Shown: positions 10,138 through 21,062 of the stretch, piece by piece
Numbering within the stretch: the first letter of the stretch is position 1
Layout: each line of letters opens with the position of its first letter
Assembly (NCBI GenBank): GCA_023515745.1
Contig: JALECJ010000258.1
Span: 686,501 to 750,500 of the forward strand
Source: Amoeboaphelidium protococcarum
Lineage: Eukaryota; Aphelidiomycota; Aphelidea
Direction of reading: 5' to 3'
Length of the DNA: 64,000 nt
The notes under the pieces: model-generated
The model's database searches: none
What the model saw: the letters and a program-made list of their open reading frames with translations, nothing else
Told to the model about the DNA's origin: nothing
Translations under genes and position numbers: made by a program

Positions 10138-11935
10138 ATGAGCAATAGTGCCACATTCCAAGTTGTATCGGACTTGTCTGATATCTATCCGCGAGATAGC
10201 GTTGAAGCTTAAAAGTAATGTAGAACTTACTGTTCGTTGGACCAGACTTTAACTCAAATAACATCTGTGTAGATTAAGGTTTTAGACTCTTAAGGAAGAG
10301 TTTGCTAAGCGTTATGATGGACAGGTTCCCATGTTCATTGCGAGAAGTCCTGGTCGTGTTAATTTAATTGGTGAGCACATTGATTACAGCGACTACTCTG
10401 TGCTTCCAATGGCTCTGGCTGACAAGGATATTCTCATTGCTGTCGGTGTAAATTCAGGCACCAATAATAACAGTGATAAAAGCAAAAGCATCCGAGTCTC
10501 CAACATGAACTCTGAAAAGTTCCCATCAAGACAGTTCACCATTTAGTCTAGTAGTCAAGATTACTTGGCTATTGACGCGTCTAAGCATGAGTGGAGCAAT
10601 TACTTCCTGGCTGGTATGAAGGGTATTTTGATGCATCTCAAGGTTGGTGATGGCGATGTAATTGGATTCAACTGTCTTGTTGATGGCACAGTGCCGGATG
10701 GAGCTGGTGTATCTTCTTCATCTGCTTTTGTGTGCTGTTCGGCGCTTGCCTGTTATTAACTGTATAAATCTTGTTCCAGCAGCACTTAACTTTAGGATGT
10801 TATTAAGTAGATTGATAAACTAAAGTTGACCGAGATTGCTATACGCAGCGAAAGATTTGTGGGTGTGAATTCTGGTGGTATGGATTAGTCGTGCTCAATA
10901 TTTGGCGTTAAGAATCACGCACTGCTCATTGACTTCTACCCACATCTAAGACCGACTACTGTTCAATTTCCGTCGGATGCTACTGAATACGCCTTTGTTA
11001 TTGCTCACTCTCTAGTAACAGCTAACAAACATGTCTCTGCGCCATACTGTTATAATCTCCGTGTGGCCGAGTGTAGACTTGCCGCTGCTGTCCTTGCCAA
11101 GAAGTTGGGACTGATGCAGCCATCTGTTCATAGAGAAAAGAATGTCTTGACTCGTGGAGTTACCACCCTGAGAAGTGTCTAGGAGCTATTCAACGGTCGA
11201 ATGTTGGCTAGAGATGGCGGTTCCCCGTCATAAGATTAGAAGATGATAAATTTTGTTGACGCTGCTTAAATGAAGTCTGAACTGCAGGCCATGCTTAAAA
11301 TAACGGCAGAGATATTCGGCGCTATGATGAATTCTTAAAATGACGGACTGTCTTTGTAAGAGATTGCCGACATCTTGGAAATGTCCGTTGCTGAGGTGGA
11401 GGAAACATTACTGGATAACAAGAAATTTCCTATTGATGTTGACCATGATTATGGACCGGGAAAGGGAAGGTTCTAGTTATGGAAGCGCTCAGAGCATGTA
11501 TTCAGTGAAGCATTGCGTGTTTATCTAATGCGCGAATGTTGTGACACTTAGAGTAAGAGCGGTGGTGACAATGCGCTAGATACTGTGTGGCATTAGATGG
11601 GGCAACTGATGAATCAGAGTCAAGAATCCTGCTAGGGTCTGTTCAATTGCAGTCATCCCAATTTGGATTATTTGATATCGGTATGCAGAAAGAATGGTGC
11701 TCTTGGTAGTAGATTGACCGGTGCTGGGTGGGGTGGATGCTGTGTGTCCTTGGTCAAGAAATCAAACCTCGAGTCTTTCATCTCTGGCGTTGAAAAAGAG
11801 TATTATTTTGCTCAAACACTTCCGTCTGGTGTAAGTGACATTTCCGCTGCGGTTTAGCAGTAACGAAGTTAAATGGAAAAGGTGATATTTTGGACCACAG
11901 CCGGCACCGGTGCTATCGTATATTAGTCATAATGA
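10138..11935 (+). CDS. GALK: Galactokinase (GAL1/GALK2-like)
   Basis: Two exons, 10138-10214 and 10273-11935, make 579 codons. The 58-base intron starts GTAATG and ends TGTGTAG, and joining restores the frame before [13 protein letters not shown]. The galactokinase signature [12 protein letters not shown] lies near residue 52. The GHMP phosphate loop is [13 protein letters not shown], the catalytic Asp region is GGMDQS, and the third motif is [13 protein letters not shown], with a C-terminal [10 protein letters not shown] as in the family. The enzyme phosphorylates galactose or GalNAc at C1 in the Leloir or salvage route in the cytosol. The length and the N-terminal extension resemble fungal Gal1/GALK2 rather than short bacterial GalK. 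An LTR element is inserted 112 bases upstream. No galT or galE neighbour is present. Confidence 0.95.
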
Positions 11936-11994
11936 GAAGGTGTAATATGAGAAAAACATATTAATACTAAAATTTTCATTTTACTTCACTATCT

Positions 11995-13614
11995 TCAATA
12001 ATTAAATCTTGAATCAGTTTCATCGCCCAAAATGGCAGGTGTCGGCATTGGGAAAGCCGAGTCTATTGGAGAGTTCAAAGGAGAGTCAGACGATACTCGA
12101 GACAGCATGCTAGGCGTTTTATAGACAGCAACGCGTGGGAAAGAGGCACCATCAAGATGGCTACTATTCTATCTGAGCAGCTGCTTAGGACGCGATGTAC
12201 CGCGACCACCACCTCGAGTGAGAGTTCGCACCAATGTAGCACCATCACGTCTGAAAGTCTCAGGATCATTCCATTTCTATCCTTGCTTCACATTCCTTGC
12301 CACATAGATGGCCATTGCTGCGACAACGGCAGCGACTATGATACAAGGAACCACAATACCACTAACTGTGGATGGACTTTTGAGGTCAATAGAATTGGTC
12401 TAAAACTAGACGGTAGAGGCGGCGTTACCAACCTTGTCATTAGGAGAAGGAGCAGAGTAGTATTGTTCTGGAAACTGATTGGTGAAGTTGGTTGGCGGAC
12501 GAGGAAAGGAGGGGTTGGATTGAGGAGAAGTTTTGTTCTAGGATGGAGCACCCGGAGCATTGAGAACCTGCTCAGCCTTGTTATCGGATGGCGGACGAGG
12601 AGCTTGAGGTTGACCAGATGGAGCATCCAATACAACTGGCTTACTGCTGCCACCACCACCATTCTATTGGGTTGACGGGGTGGAAGGTGCACCGCCAGCA
12701 GTAGGAGGAGAGTTTGGAGCATTAACTTGATTTCCAGTGGCACCGGCATTAGCAGGACAGCTTCCAACTGCAGCAGTCTAAAGAGAGCCGCTCTGAGGAT
12801 AGGTGCCAATAACTTGACCGCTACCATCATAAGCTTGGAATTTATAATCAGTACAGCCAGAAGACACGGAAGACTTGGCAGAGTATACACCTTTCTGGGA
12901 GTGACCAACCACAGTCTGCATCTAAATTCTTTGATTGCCGACGATGACATCAACTCTGGACACTGCACCACTGTCTACGGCGACAATGAACTCTGCATCG
13001 TTGCCTCCAGTGGCCAAGTGACTTCCACAGGCAATGGCATTACTTGGACGCGTGCCCTCATAGCCAAAAGTCTAAGTCATGAAAGTGTTGCCTGTTCTCA
13101 CGGAGGAATAGCCATGGCGATCATAAGAGCCAACCATATTGACACAGTGACCGGCGGACATGGCCCAGGCGTTCACCACCTCGATAGGATTGAATTGGGA
13201 GTAACCATTGGCGACATTCTCGGCAACGACACTGCTAGCCTTGTAATAAGCACCAATACGGGCGGCAAAGTCTGCTCTACCACCATAACTCGAAATTAAA
13301 TTCGGGTCCAGCGTGTCGTGAGTCATCTGATTAAAATTCGCCTGATCTACAGAGTGCACCTAGCTCGCAGAGGTCAATCCATCGCTGGGATACAATGAAT
13401 TGAGCGATCCAGTGGAGGAGCATCCAAACTGAAAATAACCATTACCTCTATTGGAGAAGTAGCTCTGATAGCCACCCATGTCATAACGAATCGCGTTAGT
13501 CAGCACACAGACGGCGCTATTAGGATACTCGTTGAATTATTGAGCATCAATCAGCAAAGCTGCAGAATTCAAAATCAGTAATGAACATATCTCAATTGCG
13601 CGATTAAATTTCAT
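11995..13614 (-). CDS. Secreted/surface CAP (SCP/PR-1) domain protein with transmembrane segment
   Basis: A single exon of 539 codons. The first ~26 residues form a signal peptide. A CAP domain follows: the VDQANFNQMTHDT block, VAENVANGY, then SAGHCVNMV and TQTFGYEG, equivalent to the CAP3/CAP1 signatures with the His pair mostly kept. Next are a second globular part (~220-300), a Pro/Ser/Gln-rich stalk (~300-430), a single membrane span (TVSGIVVPCIIVAAVVAAMAIY) and a ~110-residue basic, Ser-rich cytoplasmic tail. CAP proteins in fungi and animals are secreted and often bind sterols. The membrane anchor and tail make a receptor-like layout. Function is unknown. Confidence 0.82.
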
Positions 13615-14117
13615 TTTCGTACAGTCTATTAGTTTTATCTAGCCTTAAAGGATTAATACTTAGGAAGATAAAGACAGCGAAAGGATTATTTTAAACTACT
13701 ACGTTAATTGCTACTACAGCAGACGAACTAGAATGTGAATGAAATATAACGTGATCTATGCCCAATTATTGGTTCAAACAATCCCCGTAACACGCGTGCG
13801 ATCTTTGATTGGTCAAGCCGTGATCACGAGAAATTGTATTACTTCAATTGTAACGTTGAAAAGGTCACAGTGGATCCTTAGATTAAAAACTTGATCGCTG
13901 AGAGTGTTACACCGAAATTCAAGAGATTGATTGATAAGCTAAACAAAATATGAATGAAACTAAAGAAACAAATTGACACTGATAGAGCATTCGTTCACGT
14001 TCAGTTGATTCTCACAAGAGAAATTTCCAAGATAAACGAACGTTTTACTTTTCCTTCAGGACGACCAGCGCTCAAACTTTTTTCCTTCTAAACAATATTT
14101 GAATAACAAAGGACAAA
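13615..14117. other. Spacer with an ATG-less coding-like fragment
   Basis: A plus-strand frame stays open from 13585 to the TGA at 13951-13953. Its last ~60 residues look protein-like (NPRNTRAIFDWSSRD, YYFNCNVEKVTVDP) and faintly recall the C-terminal domain of fatty acyl-CoA reductases. There is no ATG in the frame and it runs into the CAP gene start on the other strand. It is either a decayed fragment or chance; an unbroken run of about 120 codons is not rare when only TGA stops. The rest is the promoter of the IF1 gene. Confidence 0.25.
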
Positions 14118-14444
14118 ATGAACAATCAAGTTCGCACTATAGTTTCCCGTGCATTAAGAATGCCTATGGCACGTCGTGCTTATACTGATGATGGAGCAAT
14201 CTCCTCATCCAACACATCGTAAGATATAGCAACTAATTTACTTGGTTCTTAAATGCTCTCATAAATGAATTAGAATCATCATTGTAGTTTTGGCAAAAGA
14301 GGGCGCGCATAGGAAGAAGCGTACAGTCATCAGAGAGACTTGGAAAAGCTGCAGCAGTTGAGAGACAAGTTGAAGAAGGCCTAGAAGGAGCTGGATGATC
14401 ACACTGAGGAGGTGATTAAGAATGCCACCAAGAATAAAAAGTGA
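14118..14444 (+). CDS. INH1: Mitochondrial F1-ATPase inhibitor (IF1/INH1)
   Basis: Two exons, 14118-14218 and 14288-14444, make 85 residues, the usual IF1 size. The 69-base intron starts GTAAGA and ends ATTGTAG. The N-terminus (MNNQVRTIVSRALRMPMARRAY) is an amphipathic basic mitochondrial presequence. The mature part contains SFGKRGRAQEEAY, the conserved inhibitory helix, followed by a charged coiled coil (HQRDLEKLQQLRDKLKKAQ). IF1 binds the F1 alpha/beta interface and blocks ATP hydrolysis when the matrix becomes acidic. Its 3' end faces the ESCO gene 102 bases away. TAG at 14386 and other in-frame TAG codons read as Gln. Confidence 0.88.
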
Positions 14445-14546
14445 ACTACTCGCTCGCTGATTGCAATAAAGCGCGAATGACTATTATATGAATTTTATTA
14501 TTATCATCATTAGTGCTAAATTCTACAGGCCATCTTATTGTCAAAT

Positions 14547-15287
14547 TCAGTCTAGTTGGTAAACTAAAAAGTCTTGATCAAAAGATTCTGCTAGCTTCTA
14601 CCCAAGAGCTGTAGGCTGACTAAATGCCACATCTTTCATCGTTAGGACTTGTGCGAAAGCGAACGTTATCTTGACAACATTTAATAATTATGAAGCTATA
14701 CCTTTACGCCTATGTCCAGCAGAAGTCCATATCCGCGATATTCCACACACTGCTTTAGTTACGGTACGCGTTTGTGTCTTATCATCTTAAAACTTGTAAG
14801 CTTCCACTATAGGCTCCACTACACAACATCCTATGATTCGGCGACTACTCTTAGCTTTATCATCATTAGCACATTCTTATACATATAAATACACTTTGGC
14901 ACGGCGAAGTTCTTCATCAGAAAGCTCAATGGCGCCCAAATCTCGCTGAATCAAATCAAGCAAATGTTTCAGCTTTGCCTTATACTTGAGCACATCATGT
15001 AAAATAATAATCATACTATCCCTTTTACTATTTGACTGCTTCACTATGCGAAAATTATCATTATGATCTTGATTTAAATCCATCTTCCATAACGGGACAC
15101 CATCAAAGAACATTTGGTGATACTTCAAGTGATTAGCCTTGTCCACACTGCCCACCTCACTGTATAACATTCCACATTCTTTACACTCTGTTAGACTGGG
15201 TAACTTCTTAGTCAGCTTTGCGCCTTTGTCAGACACAGCATTGAATGAAAGGCACAGCTACTACTCGCTCCTCTTCCTCTTTGTCAT
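14547..15287 (-). CDS. ECO1: Cohesin N-acetyltransferase ESCO/Eco1
   Basis: A single exon of 246 codons starting at an ATG followed by a KRKR patch (possible nuclear signal). Near residues 35-60 is the Eco1 C2H2-type zinc finger, ECKECGMLYSE and HLKYHQMFFDG. The C-terminal GNAT domain keeps CGISRIWTSAGHRRKGIAS, which binds acetyl-CoA, and VAFSQPTALG, the family end signature. Eco1 acetylates Smc3 during S phase to establish sister-chromatid cohesion in the nucleus. Length is close to yeast Eco1 (about 280). At least five in-frame TAA/TAG codons are needed as Gln. It lies downstream of the transposase-exonuclease gene on the same strand. Confidence 0.92.
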
Positions 15288-15415
15288 TTAATTAATGCCT
15301 CTTACTTACAGTTAGTAACTCTAACTGCGCTTTGATCCACAGAAACTGAACAAAGCATTGAAGCGGCTTGTAAATTACCACTCTACCTACTTTTAAAAAG
15401 AAGAAAAAATTGTAA

Positions 15416-15438
15416 ATTTTACCGCGAAGCGGTAAAAT
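15416..15438. repeat. Perfect hairpin with GAA loop
   Basis: Arms ATTTTACCGC (15416-15425) and GCGGTAAAAT (15429-15438) enclose the loop GAA. It lies about 110 bases past the stop codon of the transposase-exonuclease gene (minus strand), in the 258-base spacer before ESCO. It could be a transcription end or processing signal, or a terminal structure of a former element. Confidence 0.7.
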
Positions 15439-15545
15439 TACCAAGCAGGGGCTCACACCTGTTTAAACTTAAGGTCGAGCAGGAGATAAAATTGTAAAAT
15501 TAGAGCTATCAAAATTAACTATTAGTACATTTGTGTCAAAGGTCA

Positions 15546-18500
15546 TCATTATTGGCGCTTTTGGATCTGCTTAAAAGCGCGCATATAGCCATTATATAGT
15601 GTATCCTTCTTCTTGATATCTTCTTTTGTTGGCTTTCGTTGCAGTTTAGAGCAGAAATCGTTTGAGTGGCCATCCACAAATACAAACTAACCAGCCGCGT
15701 TTTTGCTCTTCTGAACTTCCAGACATGCGGCGCAGACATGGACACTCTTGTCTAAAAACAATTTACCTAAAGGATCATCAATGTTATATTTACTTCGTGA
15801 CACCTTCTTCACCAGCGCTTGCTCCGGCTCCGGCAAAATAAACTCATTCAGATCGAATCCATCAGGATGTAGAGGCAGCCTTCTAGGAGAATCAAACACA
15901 AAGAGAGCTGGAGGATCTGCAATTTGCGTGAAAGCAGGACCGCTGAGAAGCGCAGACATACTACCATCATCCACAACATCTATCTCATGCACATGTTGAG
16001 AATCCAAAAGCTGCTGTATCAAAAACGCCTACTGATCAAAGCTTTCAGTGTCGTGACCATCAAGACTGAATTCTGAATCCAATTAACTAGCACCGGAGAC
16101 AACAACCTCATTATTGCTAGCCTATAATACTTTCGATTCTTCAATTTGCGACAATTAAGCATCTTCTGATGACTAAAGCGAAGGAACAGGATGCTGGAAT
16201 ACATGAATATTGTCATTCTGAAGATCATAAGAGAGCTTATTCAATTCATCCAAATGCTTCTGCATAAATTATTTAGCCTGCGCCTTCTAGTCCAGACGTT
16301 TTAAAAACTCCAACATATGACACTGATGCTTGAACCCAAAACTCTCGAGACCAGCGATAGGATCGTCCATCGATTTCAGACGGAGTTCAATTTCTATATT
16401 CCACTTGGCTGTTAGTTCATTGACATTGATCATGTCACCGTTTTAGATCTGCCCCATCACCAATTCAATAAAGAGCTCAATTTCTTATTCGCTTTCGATT
16501 GATCTCGGCACCACAGCCGATTTTAAAGATTCGGAGTAAATGGGATCTAATACCACACTAACATCTCCGCTTGTGTCCAACTTTTTAATGAAATTCTGAA
16601 GCCACATCAGCTATAGGTCTGGAACCACCTCATCTATTAACTAAGAGCCTTCGACTTCTTCTTCATTTATAACAGCAAAATTAGATTCTAAACTACTTTC
16701 TGGTACATCAAATATATCGGCAAATTGGTCTTCATCCGCAATATCACTGAAATGAACATTCTGTACGCCACTGAGACAACCAAAGCTTTCGACATCTTTC
16801 GATGTCATGGGAGTCCAAAACACTTTATACATAGGCTGAGCATCAAACAAATCCGGATATTGCTGTCTGATTGAGACAAGAGCTTGCATTAATCCAAAAT
16901 CATGCATGCCGAAATTCGACATCAACTTAGATTTAGATGCCATTTTGCAATTCCATTGAAAGACCAAATCCATCACCACTAAATCAGCTAGCTCTTATGA
17001 CATTTATTTAGCCTTGATAGAGTTTCTCAAGTAGAAATGGAAGCCTTCTTATTTAGAGCTCCCCCTCGCACACTTCAACTTCAACAAGGAGGCGGATGCT
17101 GTGGACAGTTGACGATACAGATTCACGCCCGGTGGATCAGAAAGGCAGCCATTGAGTAGATGCTTCAACTAATTCTGATGAGTTTCTAGAACAGATTTAT
17201 TTATAAAATTTGGACACATGCCATGAAACTTAGTAACAACTTCATCAACACGAGCGGCGACTTTCTCAGCTTCAGGAATGATCCGTCTTATCCTACCACT
17301 AGCCAAATACTTTCTATACATCCAGTCCAACTACACGGGAGGAATCTACTTGTTACTCAGGTACTTCTTAACGGCCTCCACATCAGCCTAGCAATTGACA
17401 AATGTAGCATCAGACATAAACTGCAAAAATGATTTGTACAAAAAGTGATGTTTACTAACTTTGTAGCGATCAATAAAATGGAAAGAGTCCAGCAAAACTC
17501 GCTAGTGCTTAGCGCCATCAGTTGGCTCAGTGGATACTTCAGCATTACCGGCATTATTTTACACATTCTCTTTATTTTCACCATTGCTGTCGTTAGTCTC
17601 ATTCACATTCTCCACTGCTGCAATCCCCAAATCTATTGCAGAAATATCATTTGCAGAAGGATTGCCGGAATTTGCGATACTTAATCCATGGTTCTAAGCA
17701 GCTTAATCAAACTCCACATCTAGCATCAACTAATCCAATCCTTCAGACGCAGAGAGAAGCAAACATTCATGCTGATAGTACAGAAGGAAAGACGCATACA
17801 CGTCATCAACGGCGTATTAAATCTAAGCGGAGGACAATGATTGAGAGCTCCAGGGTGAGATGCGGCATGCATGTTTAAAACTCATGGTTTTTTATAAGTG
17901 CTCTTCACAAAGAGCCTGGAGATTGAGATTCACCGAGCCATATTGATCTTTGTAAATTTGCTCCACATCAACAAAGTTGAGAAGCGGCAGTCCAAAATCG
18001 CGCAATAATTTCAAACTATCACCTGAAATATTTACACCAGCTTTAATGACTTTAGATTGCATAAATTCCACCAGACACTGAGGCAACTCAGCAAAGAAAG
18101 AGAGTTATACTATAAGAGCGATCTTTCCGTCGCAAATCTGAATGACAGATGTCGGCCGCTCAGGAATCCCAGCTTTATGCACTTTGTCCCACTCCATGTC
18201 AAAACCCACAAAATTCTAATTCAAAGTTAGCAAGCGACGTTTCAGCTCTTCTTAACACTTAATTAATACCACTTCACCTTCAAACTATAGCGTTGACAGC
18301 GGCGCACGATGAGTCTCAGTAAACGGCTTCAACAGAGAAGGAAAGCACTACTAAAGAACTGCACGATCGTGACAACAGTTGTCAGTGTAAAATATCTGCG
18401 GACCTCCCATGACATATCTCTAACTAATCTTACTCAGTTGCATTTGAATTTCTTTCAAACCTGTAGAATGCACGAAATAGAAACCACAAACGAGTCCAAA

Positions 18501-19968
18501 TTCATTCATTACAGAATAGCAGCCTTTAAACAAGCGATTTTGATTTTTAACAGGCACCTTAGCAATTTTGAACGTATGATCACCACATAATATCTCGCCC
18601 TTAACCGACATTAATGTGTTAGACTTGTCCTGATGTACAGCTGATTGCCGCTCCTTGTATGCCAAAATGAGACTAGGCTAAGAAGGAACCTGGCCACCGT
18701 ATCCAGCACAATTAGAGTAACTGCCAAAATCTTAAACTTTCTTATTGTTACAAAACATAAATTTGGCGCCATATTTAAGCTACTAGATGGAATAAGTCTC
18801 AAAGCTAATTCTTTGCATTGAGTATACAGAATTATTTTTTTCCTAATACAAATGTTAAAAATCTTAGAATGACTGCGAGTGGATGATTTAGCGGCAAAGC
18901 ATCAGTAACAATGTATTGTCAATAGCCACCTTTGGATATACGACACACGGCAATTAGTTTTATACGAATAATGGCAGCTTCTTAACAACATCCCGATCGT
19001 ATCCACAGAACTACTTCGAGCAGGCCTTGCAGCGATAGCGCAAACACACTATAGAATACTCGCGACCAATTGCTGATACGGTTCTCGGTCCACATTTGTT
19101 CCACCCGATTTAAACCACACTACCTTCTCCAGCGTTACAAGATTCATTTGGACATTACAGATGGCGAACATGTTCCCAAAAGAACAACTCAGGAATCCAA
19201 AAGAAACACCTAACACGGTGCCAATCCTATGCATCAATACTTTTAGAGAGCAAAGGATTCGGTGGATCCACAAAGATATTCTCCCAGTTTGGAGTCATAG
19301 CAGGACGACAATCACATGGAGTAGGATTCTTCAACTGAGTGTTACAAGATTTTCCTCTGCCCTTCTTACTCAGGTCACCCTTTTAGAATCTATGTATATC
19401 ATCCACATGCTTTCTCAACCAGCTGTACTTATCATCCTTCAGCCATGATAGATGGCCTTTCTCCTCCTCATCTTCCTAGATAACTGTACCCTACACATTT
19501 TGAGACGAACTCTAAGTTACAATTCCAGTCGTGCTGTCTTGATTCATAGAGATAGAATCAGTGAGATCCACAATTTGACTTCGGACATTCTACTACAGGC
19601 GGACAACATTCTCCGTTCCTTGAATTTAAACCCCAAAGCTCAATTTCTATTGTGCTACACTATCGCTGTTAGATGACTTCTATAAAGAACTTCCACCGAA
19701 GTTGAGCTTGGTAGAATCTTTCATTTAGCACTACAAAGATTGGTGATTGTTAAGTATAGAACACTCTAAAACGACTTACAATCTTTCGATGATTGTATTA
19801 ATTCTAATACGAATATCTTTTGTTGCAATGTGGGCAAGTCCAGCTATCGGACTTGCGCACAGGACCAGGAGTAATCTTCTACTTCTTCAGTTTCATGCGG
19901 AGACCACCAAACTCTCTCAAATGATTAGTTAATGCAGTGAATCGAGCTACACACGCATACTTTTTCAT
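15546..19968 (-). CDS. Zinc finger + DDE transposase + DnaQ/WRN-like 3'-5' exonuclease fusion
   Basis: Exons 19968-19780 and 19730-15546 (49-base intron, GTAAGT to TTTGTAG) give 1457 codons. The parts in order are: a C2H2-like finger pair at 1-65 (YACVARFTALTNH; WTCPHCNKRYS..H..C); a Ser/Gln linker; a zinc-binding block near 250-330 (CPNESC, then CLRYRCKAC); a DDE-type transposase core near 440-520 (LCGDHTFKIAKV, YTDNCCHDR); and a DEDDy exonuclease at about 565-720 with VGFDMEWD, GVNISGDSLKLLRD and YAVDDVYASFLLYY, all acidic residues present. About 735 further residues have no family I know. Such exonuclease-bearing transposases exist in fungi, I believe. The unbroken 1457-codon frame means it is recent or kept by selection. 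Confidence 0.82.
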
Positions 19969-20304
19969 CAAAAGCAATTATTAAAGAAAAGATAGAATTA
20001 CTTCTTGATAAGTTAGATTTATTCTACAACAGTGGTTTACGTATTCTAACCACTAACTTTTAATGCAAAGTAGAATAGTTGCGACTCGTGGCTATTTGTT
20101 TCAGCGACTTGTCTCCGACACGATGATTTCTTTCGACGGCTCCGACATGAGCCCCCTGACTCCGACTCCGACTCTGACTCCGACATTTTCTTTTGAGTAG
20201 ATCTAACCTATACATCCCAAGAACCGGAACGAATCTCAGTTTCCATTCTTTTAAAGGCGCCGCGTTTATTCTAATGACAATAGAGCACTTCTCTCTGACA
20301 ATTA
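19969..20304. other. Spacer with TCCGAC tandem repeats
   Basis: 336 bases without a gene. Degenerate tandem TCCGAC/CTCCGA units lie at about 20110-20185, densest just after TGAGCCCCCTG (20148-20158). It is the divergent promoter of the transposase-exonuclease gene and the GCFC-like gene. Confidence 0.6.
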
Positions 20305-20997
20305 ATGTTCAAAGCTAGAAAGTCTAAAGGTAATATCAGGAAGAAGACGGCTGGCGGCGATTCGCTGTAAACAGAAGCTCCCATTGGTGCAGATGATATT
20401 GATTCCACCTAGTCCTAATAGACAGAGTAACAAGTCATCACAAGAATCAAATTGAAGTCCTTGTCTGTTGAAAAGAGGCTCGGGTTGACATTCAACAGCC
20501 ACAGTGCTAATAGAAATGATGTGATAATTAAAGATGATGATAATTCTGAATAACAAAGATAAATAGATACATTTGAATCGAGCGATAGAATACTGAATTT
20601 GGATGAACTTGACGAGATGGATTTAGAAGATAATGATGCATTGAATGATTAATAAAGCAGGGTAGATGAGTCTGATCGAGACAGTGAAGTGTAAGAGTGG
20701 GAGAATGAGTAAATTAGAAAGGGCACCCTATTCAACAATAATAATAATTATAATCAACCTGCTAGCGGAATACCTGGACCGTCTTAGAGATCTATTAAAA
20801 CTTTGCATAAGGTACGCGTCATGCCAACCAAGTTACGTCCATTCGCAGAGATTATGGATAAGCTCAATCTCTCAGCTTAAATTTAAGAGTAGTAAGAACT
20901 CATCTAAAGTCTTTAATAGAAATTGGCGTCGATAGATTATTAGATCGAATCGCGTCAAGAGGAGGTTAAACATTTGAATAGTCTTCTGCAATAATGA
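20305..20997 (+). CDS. GCFC/PAXBP1-like splicing factor, N-terminal half only
   Basis: A single exon of 230 codons ending at TGA. The sequence begins MFKARKSKGNIRKK, is acidic and Gln-rich in the middle, and has VQEWENEQIRKG at about 129-140, a signature of PAXBP1/GCFC2/ILP1 proteins. A C-terminal coiled coil (LRPFAEIMDKLN, QEQQELIQSLQQKLA) follows. Known relatives are 700-900 residues, with a large GCFC domain after this point; it is absent here, and the next gene converges only 65 bases downstream. Relatives act with Prp43/Ntr-type partners in intron-lariat spliceosome disassembly. This may be a genuine short form, a split gene, or a truncated copy. Confidence 0.7.
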
Positions 20998-21062
20998 CTT
21001 GATTTTTGTAAGTACAATTATATAGTATTAATGTATGCAAATACTTTTCATCATCATCATTG

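Noticed and set aside
12157..12971. Long open frames on both strands within the stalk region of the CAP gene
   Set aside because: Low-complexity Pro/Ser/Gln coding on the minus strand creates open shadow frames; only the CAP frame has a signal peptide, domain order and a span.
20110..20185. TCCGAC-type tandem repeats as hAT transposon ends
   Set aside because: The repeats resemble subterminal repeats of some hAT elements, but no target duplication or matching opposite end was found, so it stays a simple repeat.
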